NCBI GenBank assembly: GCA_942491735.1
Contig: CALOCN010000014.1
Coordinates: 2,294,001 to 2,358,000, forward strand
DNA length: 64,000 nucleotides
Direction: 5' to 3'
From: CALOCN01 sp942491735
Lineage (GTDB): Bacteria > Eisenbacteria > RBG-16-71-46 > JABDJR01
The notes beneath the pieces were generated by a model. That model did no database searches. It had not been told where the DNA came from and saw only the letters and a program-made list of their open reading frames with translations. This document shows positions 1 through 8,967 of the stretch, in pieces (positions within the stretch are counted from its first letter, which is position 1; each line of letters opens with the position of its first letter). The position numbers and the translations under genes are program-made.

Positions 1-1411
1 CCCGGGTGGAGGGGCGCAGGCCGAACCATCCCAGCATCAGGGCCAGACCGGCCCACACCGCGAGAGGGTTCGGGGCGGGTAGGCGTTCGTGAAACGGGAG
101 CCGATCCGCACCCAGAGCGAGGATCCAACCCACGGCACCGGCGAGGATGCGGGCGGTCTCGGTCCAGGGACTCCCCGCGACCAGACCCAGCAAGGCGGCC
201 GGCAGGAAAAGACCGGTCAAGGGGACGGCGACCAGGTTGGGAAAGAGGGCCAGCGGGGAGAGCGCGCCGAACGCGTTCACGGCCAGGGGAAGGGTCCCCC
301 ACTGTGCCCCCAGGCTCACGGTCGGCAGAGCCAGGACGCGTCGCCATCGCCCCCGCCCGGGTCCCAGAAGATCCAGACCAAAGAAGATCCCCAGCACGGC
401 AACCACCGACAGCCGGAATCCCAGGCGTTCGGCGAGGGCGGGATCCAACATGAGCAGCCAGGGGATGACCGCGGTGAGCCAAGCCCAACCGGGACGGTTG
501 CGCCCGGTCCAACGTCCCAGATGCCAGGCGGCGATCATGGCCCCCGCTCTCATCGCGGAAGGTGCGCTCCCGGCCAGCAGGACGTAGAGCCAGGTGGCGA
601 TCGGGATTCCAAGATGTCGGGCCGCGCTCCCCGCACTGGCGAGAACCGTCGCGCAGAGCATCGCGACCAGACCCACGTGCAGGCCGCTCACCGCCACCAG
701 ATGCGATGCCCCGTTGTGGCGAAAGTCCTCCCGCTCCGCCGGCAGGAGGGCGTCTCCCCTGCCCAGGAGCAGCGCTTCGGCAAAACGTCCGGCAAACCCA
801 CCGAGCCGGGTCCCGGCTCGTTCCCGCAGCGTGCGTCGCAGCGACTCGGCGGTCCCCACCCCGCCCGGTCCCCAGCGAGGGGGTTCCGTCGGATCCGGGT
901 GGAACCGCCCCAGGGAACCGGGACGGGTCCATCCCCCGGGATTGGTCGCGCCCCGCTCGGGATCGACCCGCCCGTGCAGCGCAATCCACCGGGAGGGTGG
1001 CGTCATCTCCCAGTCGCCGAAGACCACCAGCGTTCCCCTCCCCCGGACCGTCTCCCCGTCAAGCCGGTATGGCCGAATGACGGCGCGAACACCGTAGTCC
1101 GCGGGAACCCACTCCACGACCCGGCCGATCAGCCAGAGGTCCGGCGCCCCGCGCAGCCAGGGCTCCGGTTCCTGTCGCAGGGCGCCCGCGCCGAAACCGA
1201 GAAACAGGATCGCCGCAACCTGCAGGAGACCGTCGCGGGGGAGGACCGAGGCTCCGCCGTGGGCAGGAACGCGCACCCTGGGACACGCCAGGGCCATCCC
1301 GACCCCGAGGCAACCCAACAGGACCGCCAGGGCCGCCGACTGGGGATCCCACCGGGCTCCGAGAAGGAGACCGAGCGCGGTGGGGACGCCGAAGGGGGCT
1401 CGCCACGCCAT
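1..1411 (-). CDS. comEC: ComEC/Rec2 DNA-uptake channel protein (partial, C-terminus beyond window)
   Basis: Inner-membrane channel that brings single-stranded DNA into the cell during competence. About 470 N-terminal residues are present; the reading frame is open to the window edge, so the gene is cut by the window and not broken. The N-terminus (MAWRAPFGVPTALGLLLGAR) begins with hydrophobic segments, followed by a soluble OB-like stretch. The hallmark Competence-domain motif HNGASHLVAVSGLHVGL lies around residues 230-245. Multiple hydrophobic helices follow (for example WAWLTAVIPWLLMLDPALAERLGFRLSVVA). The ATG at 1411 is the first in-frame start after the upstream stop and lies 63 bases downstream of the CehA-like gene, so the two may be co-transcribed. 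Family assignment is firm; whether the C-terminal metallo-β-lactamase domain is present cannot be seen. Confidence 0.9.
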   Translation of the reverse strand, partial: MAWRAPFGVPTALGLLLGARWDPQSAALAVLLGCLGVGMALACPRVRVPAHGGASVLPRDGLLQVAAILFLGFGAGALRQEPEPWLRGAPDLWLIGRVVEWVPADYGVRAVIRPYRLDGETVRGRGTLVVFGDWEMTPPSRWIALHGRVDPERGATNPGGWTRPGSLGRFHPDPTEPPRWGPGGVGTAESLRRTLRERAGTRLGGFAGRFAEALLLGRGDALLPAEREDFRHNGASHLVAVSGLHVGLVAMLCATVLASAGSAARHLGIPIATWLYVLLAGSAPSAMRAGAMIAAWHLGRWTGRNRPGWAWLTAVIPWLLMLDPALAERLGFRLSVVAVLGIFFGLDLLGPGRGRWRRVLALPTVSLGAQWGTLPLAVNAFGALSPLALFPNLVAVPLTGLFLPAALLGLVAGSPWTETARILAGAVGWILALGADRLPFHERLPAPNPLAVWAGLALMLGWFGLRPSTR

Positions 1412-1474
1412 TCCCGCAACCTCGCGGGGACGGGGGGGCTATCGGCACGACCGGGGTGGGTCCCGGAATGAATC

Positions 1475-3490
1475 CTAGGGAAGCACGACCACCCGGCGGG
1501 TCATCGAGACACCGCTGGTGGTCCGAACCCGAACGAAGTACACGCCGGGTGAAACCGGGTGCTCTCCAGGGTTCCAGGCAAAGGGTCCGGGGAGTGGACG
1601 TCGGGGTCCCGCGTAGACCTGCCGACCCTGGACATCGAAGACGTGCAACTCACCGCTCCCCGCACCCGGGACCCGGAGTTGGACCCCGCCGGCGGAGGGT
1701 TCCCACCGGAGTGCGTCGGTCACGCTCGGGTTGGCCAGGTCCTGCGGGAGATCCGTATCGGGTTCCTCGCCTCGGCTTCGCTCGGCGATCCGCTGCCGGG
1801 CTCGTCCGACTTCCGCCAGGACCAGGTCCCGTTCGGTGTTGCTGCTCCACCCCTCCCGATCCATGAGCAGCGTCTCGAGGTCACGGATCCATCCGTCGAA
1901 TCGGTTCACCGCGGCCGGTGTCGGCTTGGGGCTCCGACCGCCCACTTCCACCCAGATCGGGCTGGTCAGTGCCTCCAGATCGTACCCGACCGTTGCATCG
2001 TCGATGGTCGGGCCCACCAGGCGACCGACCAGCCACGCGGTGCCCGCAGGTACGGTCAGCGAGAACGGGAACACGACATGGGTTGCTCCCGTGGGCAGGA
2101 AGTAGGTGGCAAGGAGGGCGCCCGATCCCCAGATTTCCAGGCGCTGCACCGGCATGCGGCTGAAGAGCGTGAGTTGTCCCGTCGCTTCGGTCTCGTCCCC
2201 GGTTCGCTTCCAGACTTCCCCGGGCCCATGCCCCTCGATCTGGAAGTTGATGGGGATCGGGCCGTTGGTGGCGAAGGAATGTCCCGCCCGCAGACCGGCG
2301 GTCCAGGAGGCCAACGTGAACTCGTTGCCGCACTGGACGTAGACCCGGGTGCCTCCGGCCGGGCCGTCAAAGCTCCGATTGATCGCCGCGTCGGTGCCGA
2401 CACTCAGGGGGAGCCGGTAGCCCAGGTCCAGCAGGTCGAACCAGAGCCGACGCACCATGTCCCGGTTGTAGTTGGAATAGGAATAGACGTCGAAAGCGTC
2501 CACTCCACCCAGGATGACGTCGACCGGCACCTCGCGCCCCAACCCGCTATAGGGCCAGGCCAAGGTGGGGTTCTGGAAGTTGTCGGGGTCGGTGGTCAGG
2601 GGATGGGAGGCAATGGTGATGGCCCCCTGTTCGTGTGCCTGCGCGGCCACGTGGCGATTGAGCGGAACGGCAGGTGTGCCCGGGAGACAACACCCGTTGG
2701 GCAGCAGGCTCTCCAGCCCGAGGATCGCCATGTGTCCATAGACTGCACTGCGGTACTCCATTCCGAAGTGCAGGAGCCGGGTCGGCGTCGATGCGGGATC
2801 GGTGCCTCCATTGAAGTAGAGGCCGTTGGTCAGGGCGCAGGTCAGGTGGAGGTCCTCCGCATCGGCAACGATCGCCAGATCCTCGTTGGTGATCTCGAAG
2901 ACGTCCCCATACCCGCCATGGTTGATATGCACATGGGTATCGCCGCTGTACCAACCGTAGATCCGTGCGTTGACCACACGCTTGAGGTCGATGGTTTCCA
3001 CCCGTCGTCCGGTGATGGTGATGGTGCGATCGACCAGCTCGTACTCGGGCCCCTTGGAGACCAGGATGCGGACTTCGCCCGGGGGGACCTGGACCACGGC
3101 GCTCTTGTGCGCGTAGAAGTATCCGAAGTTGCCCGCCGGCCGATAGAAGGGAACCTCCGAATCCGCGGGAGGCACCTCGAAGCCCCCGTCCTGGACGGTG
3201 ACCGAAACGCGGGCCGAGGTGGGAGCCCCGGTCTCGTCGTGGATCCGAAGGGTCAGGCGATGATCCGGAACGTGGGCGGGAGTGTCGGGGTGCTGGGAAC
3301 CGGGCGGCTCCACCGCCGAAACGGGGGCGGCGTACAGGAGGAGCCCAACCGAGAAGACCATCGGTAGCAGCGGCAAACCCGGTTGAAGCCGCGAACACAA
3401 CGAGGCCCAACGCGGGAAGTCAAATACTCTGAGGTATCGCCGGAGTCCGCGATCGCGTTCTCCGGCAATCGATGAATCGAACTCGACCAT
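1475..3490 (-). CDS. Secreted CehA/McbA-like PHP-fold metallohydrolase with C-terminal sorting tail
   Basis: Predicted exported hydrolase of 671 residues; substrate unknown. The first ~60 residues end in a signal-peptide-like stretch (MVFSVGLLLYAAPVSA). A β-rich N-terminal part follows, then the PHP/CehA-type metal motif YSGDTHVHINHGG, further acidic/His residues (NEDLAIVADAEDLHL, ASHPLTTDP) and SVGTDAAINR. These match CehA/McbA family proteins, which hydrolyse carbamate or amide bonds in characterised members. The last ~80 residues form a FlgD/type-A-like tail ending GVYFVRVRTTSG…RRVVVLP, also seen in the M6 and S8 proteases here. The ATG at 3490 is chosen because a TGC-TATACT extended -10 box lies at 3525-3530, which would put the longer start at 3559 upstream of transcription. 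An alternative start is 3361, directly at the signal peptide. Family call fairly sure; biological substrate not inferred. Confidence 0.75.
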   Translation of the reverse strand: MVEFDSSIAGERDRGLRRYLRVFDFPRWASLCSRLQPGLPLLPMVFSVGLLLYAAPVSAVEPPGSQHPDTPAHVPDHRLTLRIHDETGAPTSARVSVTVQDGGFEVPPADSEVPFYRPAGNFGYFYAHKSAVVQVPPGEVRILVSKGPEYELVDRTITITGRRVETIDLKRVVNARIYGWYSGDTHVHINHGGYGDVFEITNEDLAIVADAEDLHLTCALTNGLYFNGGTDPASTPTRLLHFGMEYRSAVYGHMAILGLESLLPNGCCLPGTPAVPLNRHVAAQAHEQGAITIASHPLTTDPDNFQNPTLAWPYSGLGREVPVDVILGGVDAFDVYSYSNYNRDMVRRLWFDLLDLGYRLPLSVGTDAAINRSFDGPAGGTRVYVQCGNEFTLASWTAGLRAGHSFATNGPIPINFQIEGHGPGEVWKRTGDETEATGQLTLFSRMPVQRLEIWGSGALLATYFLPTGATHVVFPFSLTVPAGTAWLVGRLVGPTIDDATVGYDLEALTSPIWVEVGGRSPKPTPAAVNRFDGWIRDLETLLMDREGWSSNTERDLVLAEVGRARQRIAERSRGEEPDTDLPQDLANPSVTDALRWEPSAGGVQLRVPGAGSGELHVFDVQGRQVYAGPRRPLPGPFAWNPGEHPVSPGVYFVRVRTTSGVSMTRRVVVLP

Positions 3491-3524
3491 AGGGTGCCGC
3501 TTGCGGGAAGAATTGTGTCGGGGG

Positions 3525-3530
3525 AGTATA
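3525..3530 (-). promoter_or_regulatory. Extended -10 box (TGC-TATACT) for the CehA-like gene
   Basis: On the minus strand the sequence reads CTGCTATACTCC, an almost perfect extended -10 element. No good -35 is visible. Predicted transcription start is near 3518, about 28 bases before the ATG at 3490. Confidence 0.5.
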
Positions 3531-3573
3531 GCAGATCGTTCGCTCCGGCCCGGGGGCACGTCTCGCCAGCTGC

Positions 3574-4698
3574 CTACCGCAGGGCCAGTTGGAAGATCTC
3601 AGACGACCCTTCCCGACCCGCCTCATCGGCACAGAAGGCGTAGCCCTCGAGAGGTCCGGAACCGGATAGCGCGTCGGCGGGGACCACCGCGACCCAGACC
3701 CGCGGATCGGTCAGCGAGGGAACCAGGGGAACCTCCAGGGTGGTCTCCCCGCCTCCCCGGAGCACATGCAGGGATCCCCTCAGGTCACGCACGGATTCCC
3801 CGTCCCGGGTCACCCGCACCGGCACCGCAACCGGACCGCGGGCTGCGCCGTCCGGTGCACACACGATCACTTCCAGGGGCGCCTCCTCGCCGAACTCCGC
3901 GATGAGGTGCCGCGTGCCCCCGGCGGCCAGGTGCAACACCGAGACACGCGAGCCATGGTTCGGATGCTCCACCCGCAGGCTGTGGAATCCCGCGCTCACC
4001 GTGGTCTCGACCGGTGCCGTACCGAGGTCCTCACCATCGAGAATGACCCGTGCGTCCTCGAGCTCATGGTAGCCGCCCGGAGTCAGGGTCCGCGCGCGTA
4101 CGCTGGCCCGTGCTTTGCCGCGAGGCGGGACCGGCGGCACGGTGACCAGGGCGACTTCGCCGGAGTGGACGACGACCGCATCCTCGAAGAGCACCCGATC
4201 CCCGTCCCGAACGGACACGACATGCCAGCCGGGAGCCACGTTGGTGATCGTCCCCGGTGCATTGCCCATCAGCACACCATCCAACCAGAGGGCTCCCCCC
4301 CGGGCCTGGGTGCCCAACTCGAGAACGACGTCGCCCCCGAATTCCGGGACCAGGGTGTCGGGAAGGGATCCATGGACCCGGGTCGACCAGAGCGGCCCGT
4401 CGGGGCCCCTCAGTTCCAGTCGTCGCGCCTCCGCGGGGATGTCCACCCGGACCCCCGTGGGGGTGGCCACCGGGTCGAGCGAGCGTCCGTCGGCGAACAC
4501 CCGCACGCCGTCCGGCAGGCCGCCGGCCAGGTACACCGGTCGCTCGGAGACGGCCGGTGCCGTCGTCCGCGCTTCCACCGGATTCCCGGTGATGCCGTTG
4601 AACCAGCCCTGATCCAGGGCGACGATGGCTCCCAGGGCGCCGACCAGGCCAAGGGCCAAGCCGAAGAAGAACGATCCGTTGTTCCTAGTCCGTGCCAT
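3574..4698 (-). CDS. Membrane-anchored protein with PEGA-like repeats
   Basis: A 374-residue protein of unknown role. A single N-terminal membrane segment (FFFGLALGLVGALGAIVALD, residues ~10-29) acts as anchor or uncleaved signal. The rest is soluble and periplasmic or outside. At least two stretches resemble PEGA-type surface repeats: GGALWLDGVLMGNAPGTI…GWHVVSVRDGD and ARVILDGEDLGTAPVETTVSAGFHSLRV. It overlaps the upstream TPR gene by 14 bases (4685-4698) and is therefore translationally coupled to it. The two, with the BON protein, form a small leftward operon starting near 6324. The C-terminus (FCADEAGREGSSEIFQLALR) is unremarkable. PEGA resemblance is by eye; function not assigned. Confidence 0.7.
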   Translation of the reverse strand: MARTRNNGSFFFGLALGLVGALGAIVALDQGWFNGITGNPVEARTTAPAVSERPVYLAGGLPDGVRVFADGRSLDPVATPTGVRVDIPAEARRLELRGPDGPLWSTRVHGSLPDTLVPEFGGDVVLELGTQARGGALWLDGVLMGNAPGTITNVAPGWHVVSVRDGDRVLFEDAVVVHSGEVALVTVPPVPPRGKARASVRARTLTPGGYHELEDARVILDGEDLGTAPVETTVSAGFHSLRVEHPNHGSRVSVLHLAAGGTRHLIAEFGEEAPLEVIVCAPDGAARGPVAVPVRVTRDGESVRDLRGSLHVLRGGGETTLEVPLVPSLTDPRVWVAVVPADALSGSGPLEGYAFCADEAGREGSSEIFQLALR

Positions 4699-6049
4699 GG
4701 GTCCACTCCCCCGTGTTGAGATCCAGTCCGGTGTCCGTGCGCCAACGAGCCAGGGCCTCGTCGCGTTCCGATTCGGGAATCGAGTTCAGGAACTGTTCGA
4801 GACGGCTGCGCGCTTCCTCGGTCCGACCCATGCGCCCCAGCAGGCTGCCCATCCGGTAGGCGACCATGGGGTCCTGACCCAGCGCGAGCGCTTCGGTGAG
4901 GAGTTCCAGGGCGGTCTCCTGTGCGTTGGTGTGTTCGTGTGCCTCGGCGGCATGGATCAGGATGTCGGCCGACCTCAGATCGGTGGCCAGGACCTCGGCG
5001 AAGGCATCCCGGGCCGGTTCCCAGCGCCGCAAGGCGAGCAGGGTCATGGCCTGTTCCAGCCTCGCCATGCAATACCGGGGGTTGATCTCCAGGGCACGCT
5101 CGTACGAGGCGAGGGCCCGTTTCAGATCCCCTCGTGCGTGTTCCAACTGCCCCATCTGGTAGTGGAGATCAGCAAAACGGGGGGCCCGGTCGAGGGCCTG
5201 ATGCAGGGCCCAGTGGGCACGCTCGAGCTGTCCCTCGGCACTCCAGTAGTAGGCGAGGCTGATGAACGCCTCGGGGCGCTCGGGGGCGATCCGGGTCGCC
5301 TGTTCGTACATCGTGACCGCGGCGTCCGGTTCATCCGCATGCAGCGCGAGAAAGGCGCGTTGGTTCAGGTTCGTGGCGGGATCCGACCACAGGGCCTCGG
5401 ACACCTCGGCGAGGTAGCGGGCCGTTCCCATGTCGTTCATTCTGGCCAGCATGCGTCCGGTGGCGTTCATGAGCTCATGCAGTCCAAAGACGTGCAGCAT
5501 GAGGCGTGATCCCGTGCTGTCCGCCGGCAGCAGGGTCGCGGCCCAGGGATCCAGTTCGGCGAGTTCACCGGGCGCGTCGGCTCCCCCGCTCATCGCCAGC
5601 TCGAGACGACGGACGTCGGGTCGGTTTCTGACTCCGGGCTCCAGACCGCGAAACCGGTCCAGCCCGGTCTCCGGATCCCCGTCACACCAGTCCAGGAACG
5701 CGGCCAGAACGGAACGCATCCACGGCCGGGGCAGGGTGACCGCGGCCAGCCGCTCCCGGGCGGTCCCGGTCCTGCCGCTCAACCCGAGAGCCTGAACGTG
5801 ATTGATGCCGGCCCAGCAATAGCGGGGGTTGATATCCAGGCAGTGGGCAAGGATCCCGACCGCCTCGTCCACCTGCCCCCGGCACATCAGGACCAGCGCC
5901 CAACGGTTCTGGAAGTCAGCCCAGTTCGGGTGCAGCCTTGCGTCGCTCTCGAAGATCCGGGGCACGGTCGGTCCGAGCCGGAACAGTCCGGTGAAGTCGG
6001 TCGGTTCGAATCCGGAGAACCCTGTGGAGTCTGTCATTTCGGTTTCCAA
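4685..6049 (-). CDS. TPR-repeat protein
   Basis: A 454-residue cytoplasmic-looking protein without a signal peptide, built mostly of tetratricopeptide repeats. Clear repeats include NWADFQNRWALVLMCRGQVD near residue 45, LISLAYYWSAEGQ-type helices near 270-290, and FADLHYQMGQLEHARGDLKR with ASYERALEINPRYCMARLEQA further on. The last ~40 residues read as a fourth to fifth repeat block (MVAYRMGSLLGRMGRTEEAR). TPRs mediate protein-protein contact; no catalytic domain is visible. It overlaps the BON gene at its start by 16 bases and the PEGA-like gene at its end by 14, so the three are probably one translational unit. Function in detail unknown. Confidence 0.8.
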   Translation of the reverse strand: METEMTDSTGFSGFEPTDFTGLFRLGPTVPRIFESDARLHPNWADFQNRWALVLMCRGQVDEAVGILAHCLDINPRYCWAGINHVQALGLSGRTGTARERLAAVTLPRPWMRSVLAAFLDWCDGDPETGLDRFRGLEPGVRNRPDVRRLELAMSGGADAPGELAELDPWAATLLPADSTGSRLMLHVFGLHELMNATGRMLARMNDMGTARYLAEVSEALWSDPATNLNQRAFLALHADEPDAAVTMYEQATRIAPERPEAFISLAYYWSAEGQLERAHWALHQALDRAPRFADLHYQMGQLEHARGDLKRALASYERALEINPRYCMARLEQAMTLLALRRWEPARDAFAEVLATDLRSADILIHAAEAHEHTNAQETALELLTEALALGQDPMVAYRMGSLLGRMGRTEEARSRLEQFLNSIPESERDEALARWRTDTGLDLNTGEWTHGTD

Positions 6050-6324
6050 CGCCTTCCTACCTTCGTCAGGCGATCCATGTGGAGGATCACGTCGCGAATC
6101 CCTGGGAGTTGCTTGAGGCTGCGTTCGATGCGGGTGGCCAGCATGGCCTCGTCCTGTCGGGCTCTGGACGGGTCGTCGGTGCGGGGGTCGAGGTAGCTGC
6201 GGAGGGTGCCCTTGAGATACACGACGCCATTGGTGACGCCGTGCTCCAGGCCGGCCATCTCGATGCCTCGACGCACGAGTTGTGCGCGGACAAGTGCGTT
6301 CAGGCGATAATCGGCAATGGTCAC
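6034..6324 (-). CDS. Small BON-domain-like protein
   Basis: A 96-residue protein beginning at GTG (6324), which has a strong upstream GGAGG with about 7 bases of spacing. The core GVTNGVVYLKGTLRSY … RIERSLKQLPGIRDVILHM follows the BON pattern: a glycine-rich β-hairpin (V-x-L-x-G) followed by a helix and a closing strand with a G-[IV]-x-x-V motif. BON domains bind phospholipid or osmotic-stress membrane surfaces in characterised proteins. No signal peptide is seen, so it is probably cytoplasmic. First gene of the BON - TPR - PEGA-like operon. Domain call moderate; role unknown. Confidence 0.65.
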   Translation of the reverse strand: MTIADYRLNALVRAQLVRRGIEMAGLEHGVTNGVVYLKGTLRSYLDPRTDDPSRARQDEAMLATRIERSLKQLPGIRDVILHMDRLTKVGRRWKPK

Positions 6325-6413
6325 GAGAATCCTCCCCCCGGGGTTATCGACCCGATTCCGCTCCCCTTGAACGGTGGACGCCTCCCCGCCGGAATGGCAA
6401 AATCCGGCCCCTC

Positions 6414-7679
6414 ATGAGCTGGAAGTCAGTGGGCGCAATACTCCTCGGGGGGATGGTGTGGGGTTGTGCGACCAGCCCGCCCCCCCTGGAGGTGCTCCCC
6501 CCTCCATCCGACGATCCGAACCTGCTGGCTTGCCGCGCCGCCCTTCTCGAGGCAGCCCACGATCTGGACTCCGGCCGCTCCGGGGAGGCTCGCGCCACCC
6601 TCGACCGGCTCATGGAGCGTCTGGTCTTTTCCCCCCCCGCCCCGGCCGAGGCCGCGCAGAGCCTTCTCGGGGCCGCGGTCGCCATGCGATGGCCCCTCGA
6701 TCTCCCGGACTCCATGGCCGAGGAGGACCCGGTGCCGGTGCGGGACCCGGCGCCCCCCTGGTGGGATGCCGGAGCCCTGGCCCATCCGGAGGTCGAGCGG
6801 TGGCGCACCCACTTCACCGACCTCGACCCGCATGGAGTCGAGGTCTGGCTGCATCGCATGGCTCCCCATCGCCTCGCCATCCAGAGAACCCTGTGGGAGC
6901 AGGACCTGCCCGAGGACCTCTGGGTGGTCACCCTGCTGGAGAGCGGCGGTCGCGCTGCGGCGCGCAGTGATCAGGGGGCGGTCGGGCCCTGGCAACTCGT
7001 GCCTCGCACCGCGCGATACCTCGGCATCCTCATCACGCCGGACCGGGACCAGCGCCGGGACTGGGATCTGGCCACCCGGGCCGCGGCGACCTACTTGACC
7101 GAGCTGCACTCGGAGTTCGGCGACGGCCTCCTCGCCCTGGCTGCGTTCAACTGTGGTCCGGGGAGGGTTCGGCGGCAGATCGCACGGGACGAGACCCGGG
7201 ACTTCTGGAGACTGAAGCTACCGCGCGAGACCCGGAACTATGTCCCGCGGATTCTCGGCCTGGCGTCCTACCTCGAGACCCAATCCCTGCCGTCCCCGGA
7301 CACCACGGCGACCCGCCTGGTGCCCCTGGCCCATCCGGTCTCCCTGGAGTCCCTCGCCGAAGCGGCCCGGGTCCCCCCGGATTCCCTGTGGGCCATGAAT
7401 CCGGCCTGGCTCCATGACGTGACCCCGGGGGACGGCTATCCGGCGCGGGCCCGGGTTCCCGAGGCGAGCGCCGCAAGCATCGTGGACGGGTTCGCCCGCG
7501 GGGAGTTCGTGGAGGCGGTTCCGGCATCGCGGCGGCGGGTGCACGAAGTGGTCGCGGGGGACACCCTGTGGACCATCTCCCGGACCTACGGAGTACGGCT
7601 CAGGGACGTCCTGGCGCTCAACGGTCTGAGCGGGCGCGAGGTGATCAAGCCGGGTCAGTCGGTGATGCTGCCGCGCTGA
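6414..7679 (+). CDS. Lytic transglycosylase (SLT) with C-terminal LysM, MltD-like lipoprotein
   Basis: Peptidoglycan-cleaving enzyme of 421 residues. The N-terminus MSWKSVGAILLGGMVWGC looks like a lipoprotein signal with Cys18, although the box V-W-G-C is imperfect. The SLT domain spans about residues 150-290: the catalytic Glu is in VVTLLESGGRAAARSDQGAVG, followed by GPWQLVPRTARYLG and the AFNCGPGRV motif. A single LysM peptidoglycan-binding repeat closes the protein (HEVVAGDTLWTISRTYGV … VIKPGQSVMLP). No Shine-Dalgarno precedes the ATG at 6414, while a possible -10 (CAAAAT, 6398-6403) sits about 11 bases upstream, so the mRNA may be leaderless. The 3' end overlaps convergent glgC by 35 bases. 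Confidence 0.9.
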   Translation: MSWKSVGAILLGGMVWGCATSPPPLEVLPPPSDDPNLLACRAALLEAAHDLDSGRSGEARATLDRLMERLVFSPPAPAEAAQSLLGAAVAMRWPLDLPDSMAEEDPVPVRDPAPPWWDAGALAHPEVERWRTHFTDLDPHGVEVWLHRMAPHRLAIQRTLWEQDLPEDLWVVTLLESGGRAAARSDQGAVGPWQLVPRTARYLGILITPDRDQRRDWDLATRAAATYLTELHSEFGDGLLALAAFNCGPGRVRRQIARDETRDFWRLKLPRETRNYVPRILGLASYLETQSLPSPDTTATRLVPLAHPVSLESLAEAARVPPDSLWAMNPAWLHDVTPGDGYPARARVPEASAASIVDGFARGEFVEAVPASRRRVHEVVAGDTLWTISRTYGVRLRDVLALNGLSGREVIKPGQSVMLPR

Positions 7680-8967
7680 CCGAATCCGCGGGGCTGGCCG
7701 CCTCCGCCCCCGGGCGTTCGTACCACGTCCCGTCGGCCAGGGACTGACTCGGGTCGATCCGGGACCCGCTGGCCACGGCAACGTTGCGTCCGACGGTGGC
7801 GCCGGCCCCCACCTCGACGTCCTTGCCCATCAGGGTCAGTCCCGAGGCGAGCAGCTCGGGGATGCGGCTGTTGGCCGCCGCGTTGCCGTCCCCCCCCACC
7901 CTCGCGTCGGCCCCCACCCGGCAGCGCTTGTCGAGGATGGACCGGATCACCGTGGCCCCCCGCTCCACGTGGACATCGCCGAGCAGAACGCTCTCCCGGA
8001 CCACCGCGCCCTCCTCGACCACCACCCCGGGAGAAACCAGACTGCCCTCGATCGTTCCCGCCACACGGGCTCCGTTGGAGATCCAGGCTCGGGACAAGCG
8101 CCCGCCCGATCGCACCACCGCCGGAGGGGCGTCCGGGCTGGGAGTGCGGATGGGCCAGTCCGGGTGGGCGAGCTGCAGTCGGTGGTCGGGGTCGAGCAGT
8201 CGCAGGTTCGCCTCGTAGTATGCTTCCAGCGTCCCGATATCGCGCCAGTAGCCGTCGAAGGTCCATGCCCCGACGTCCATGGTGTCGATGAGCCTGGGAA
8301 AGATGTCCTTGCCGAAGTCGTGGGATGAGGAAGGATCGGCCGCGTCCTCGCGCAGCATCCGCATGAGGATCTCGCTGCGGAAGATATAGATCCCCATGGA
8401 AGCCAGGTTGCCCACCGGCGTCTTTGGCTTCTCCTGGAATCCGACGATCCGGTCGCGACTCCCCTTCTGGACGATCCCGAACTGGCTGGCCATCTTTTCC
8501 GGCACCGGGGTCACGGCCACCGTTGCGGCAAAACGTCGCTCCCGATGGAAACGAATGAGCGGTCGGTAGTCCATCGCGTACACGTGGTCACCGGACAGGA
8601 TGAGCACATCCTCCGCGGAGCGTTGCTGGAGCTGCACGAGATTGCGATAGATGGCATCGGCCGTTCCCTGGTACCAACCCCCGGCGGTCATCTCGTCCAG
8701 GTACGGCTGCAGGACTTCGAGGCCGCCGATCGCGCGGTCCATGTCCCAGGTGGCACCGGTGCCCACATGGTCGATGAGGCTGGCCGGCCGGTACTGGGTC
8801 AGCAACCCCACGTCCGACAGCCCGGAGTTCACGCAATTGGACAACGCGAAATCGATGATGCGGTACTTGCCCCCGAAAGGGACGGCCGGCTTGGCGCGTC
8901 GCTCGGTCAACACGCTGAGCCGCGTGCCCACCCCGCCGGCAAGAAGCATGACGTAGACATCGATCAT
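7645..8967 (-). CDS. glgC: Glucose-1-phosphate adenylyltransferase
   Basis: Makes ADP-glucose from ATP and glucose-1-phosphate for glycogen synthesis; 440 residues, the usual length. All hallmark sites are present: the nucleotide loop LAGGVGTRLSVLTERRAKPAVPFGG at residues 8-30, catalytic Asp in ILSGDHVYAMDY, the sugar-phosphate lysine region GFQEKPKTP, and the second metal Asp in YWRDIGTLEAYYEANL. The C-terminal half is a left-handed β-helix (RGATVIRSILDKRCRVGADA). Start MIDVYVMLLAGG at 8967 overlaps the stop of the GlgD-like gene by ATGA, so the two are co-translated and probably form a mixed tetramer. It converges with, and overlaps by 35 bases, the lytic transglycosylase. Confidence 0.95.
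   Translation of the reverse strand: MIDVYVMLLAGGVGTRLSVLTERRAKPAVPFGGKYRIIDFALSNCVNSGLSDVGLLTQYRPASLIDHVGTGATWDMDRAIGGLEVLQPYLDEMTAGGWYQGTADAIYRNLVQLQQRSAEDVLILSGDHVYAMDYRPLIRFHRERRFAATVAVTPVPEKMASQFGIVQKGSRDRIVGFQEKPKTPVGNLASMGIYIFRSEILMRMLREDAADPSSSHDFGKDIFPRLIDTMDVGAWTFDGYWRDIGTLEAYYEANLRLLDPDHRLQLAHPDWPIRTPSPDAPPAVVRSGGRLSRAWISNGARVAGTIEGSLVSPGVVVEEGAVVRESVLLGDVHVERGATVIRSILDKRCRVGADARVGGDGNAAANSRIPELLASGLTLMGKDVEVGAGATVGRNVAVASGSRIDPSQSLADGTWYERPGAEAASPADSVSAAASPTDPA

Noticed and set aside
89..1471. Long rightward open frame of 460 codons
   Set aside because: It lies antisense to the clear comEC coding sequence, is Arg/Pro/Gly-rich without domains, and reflects the high GC content.
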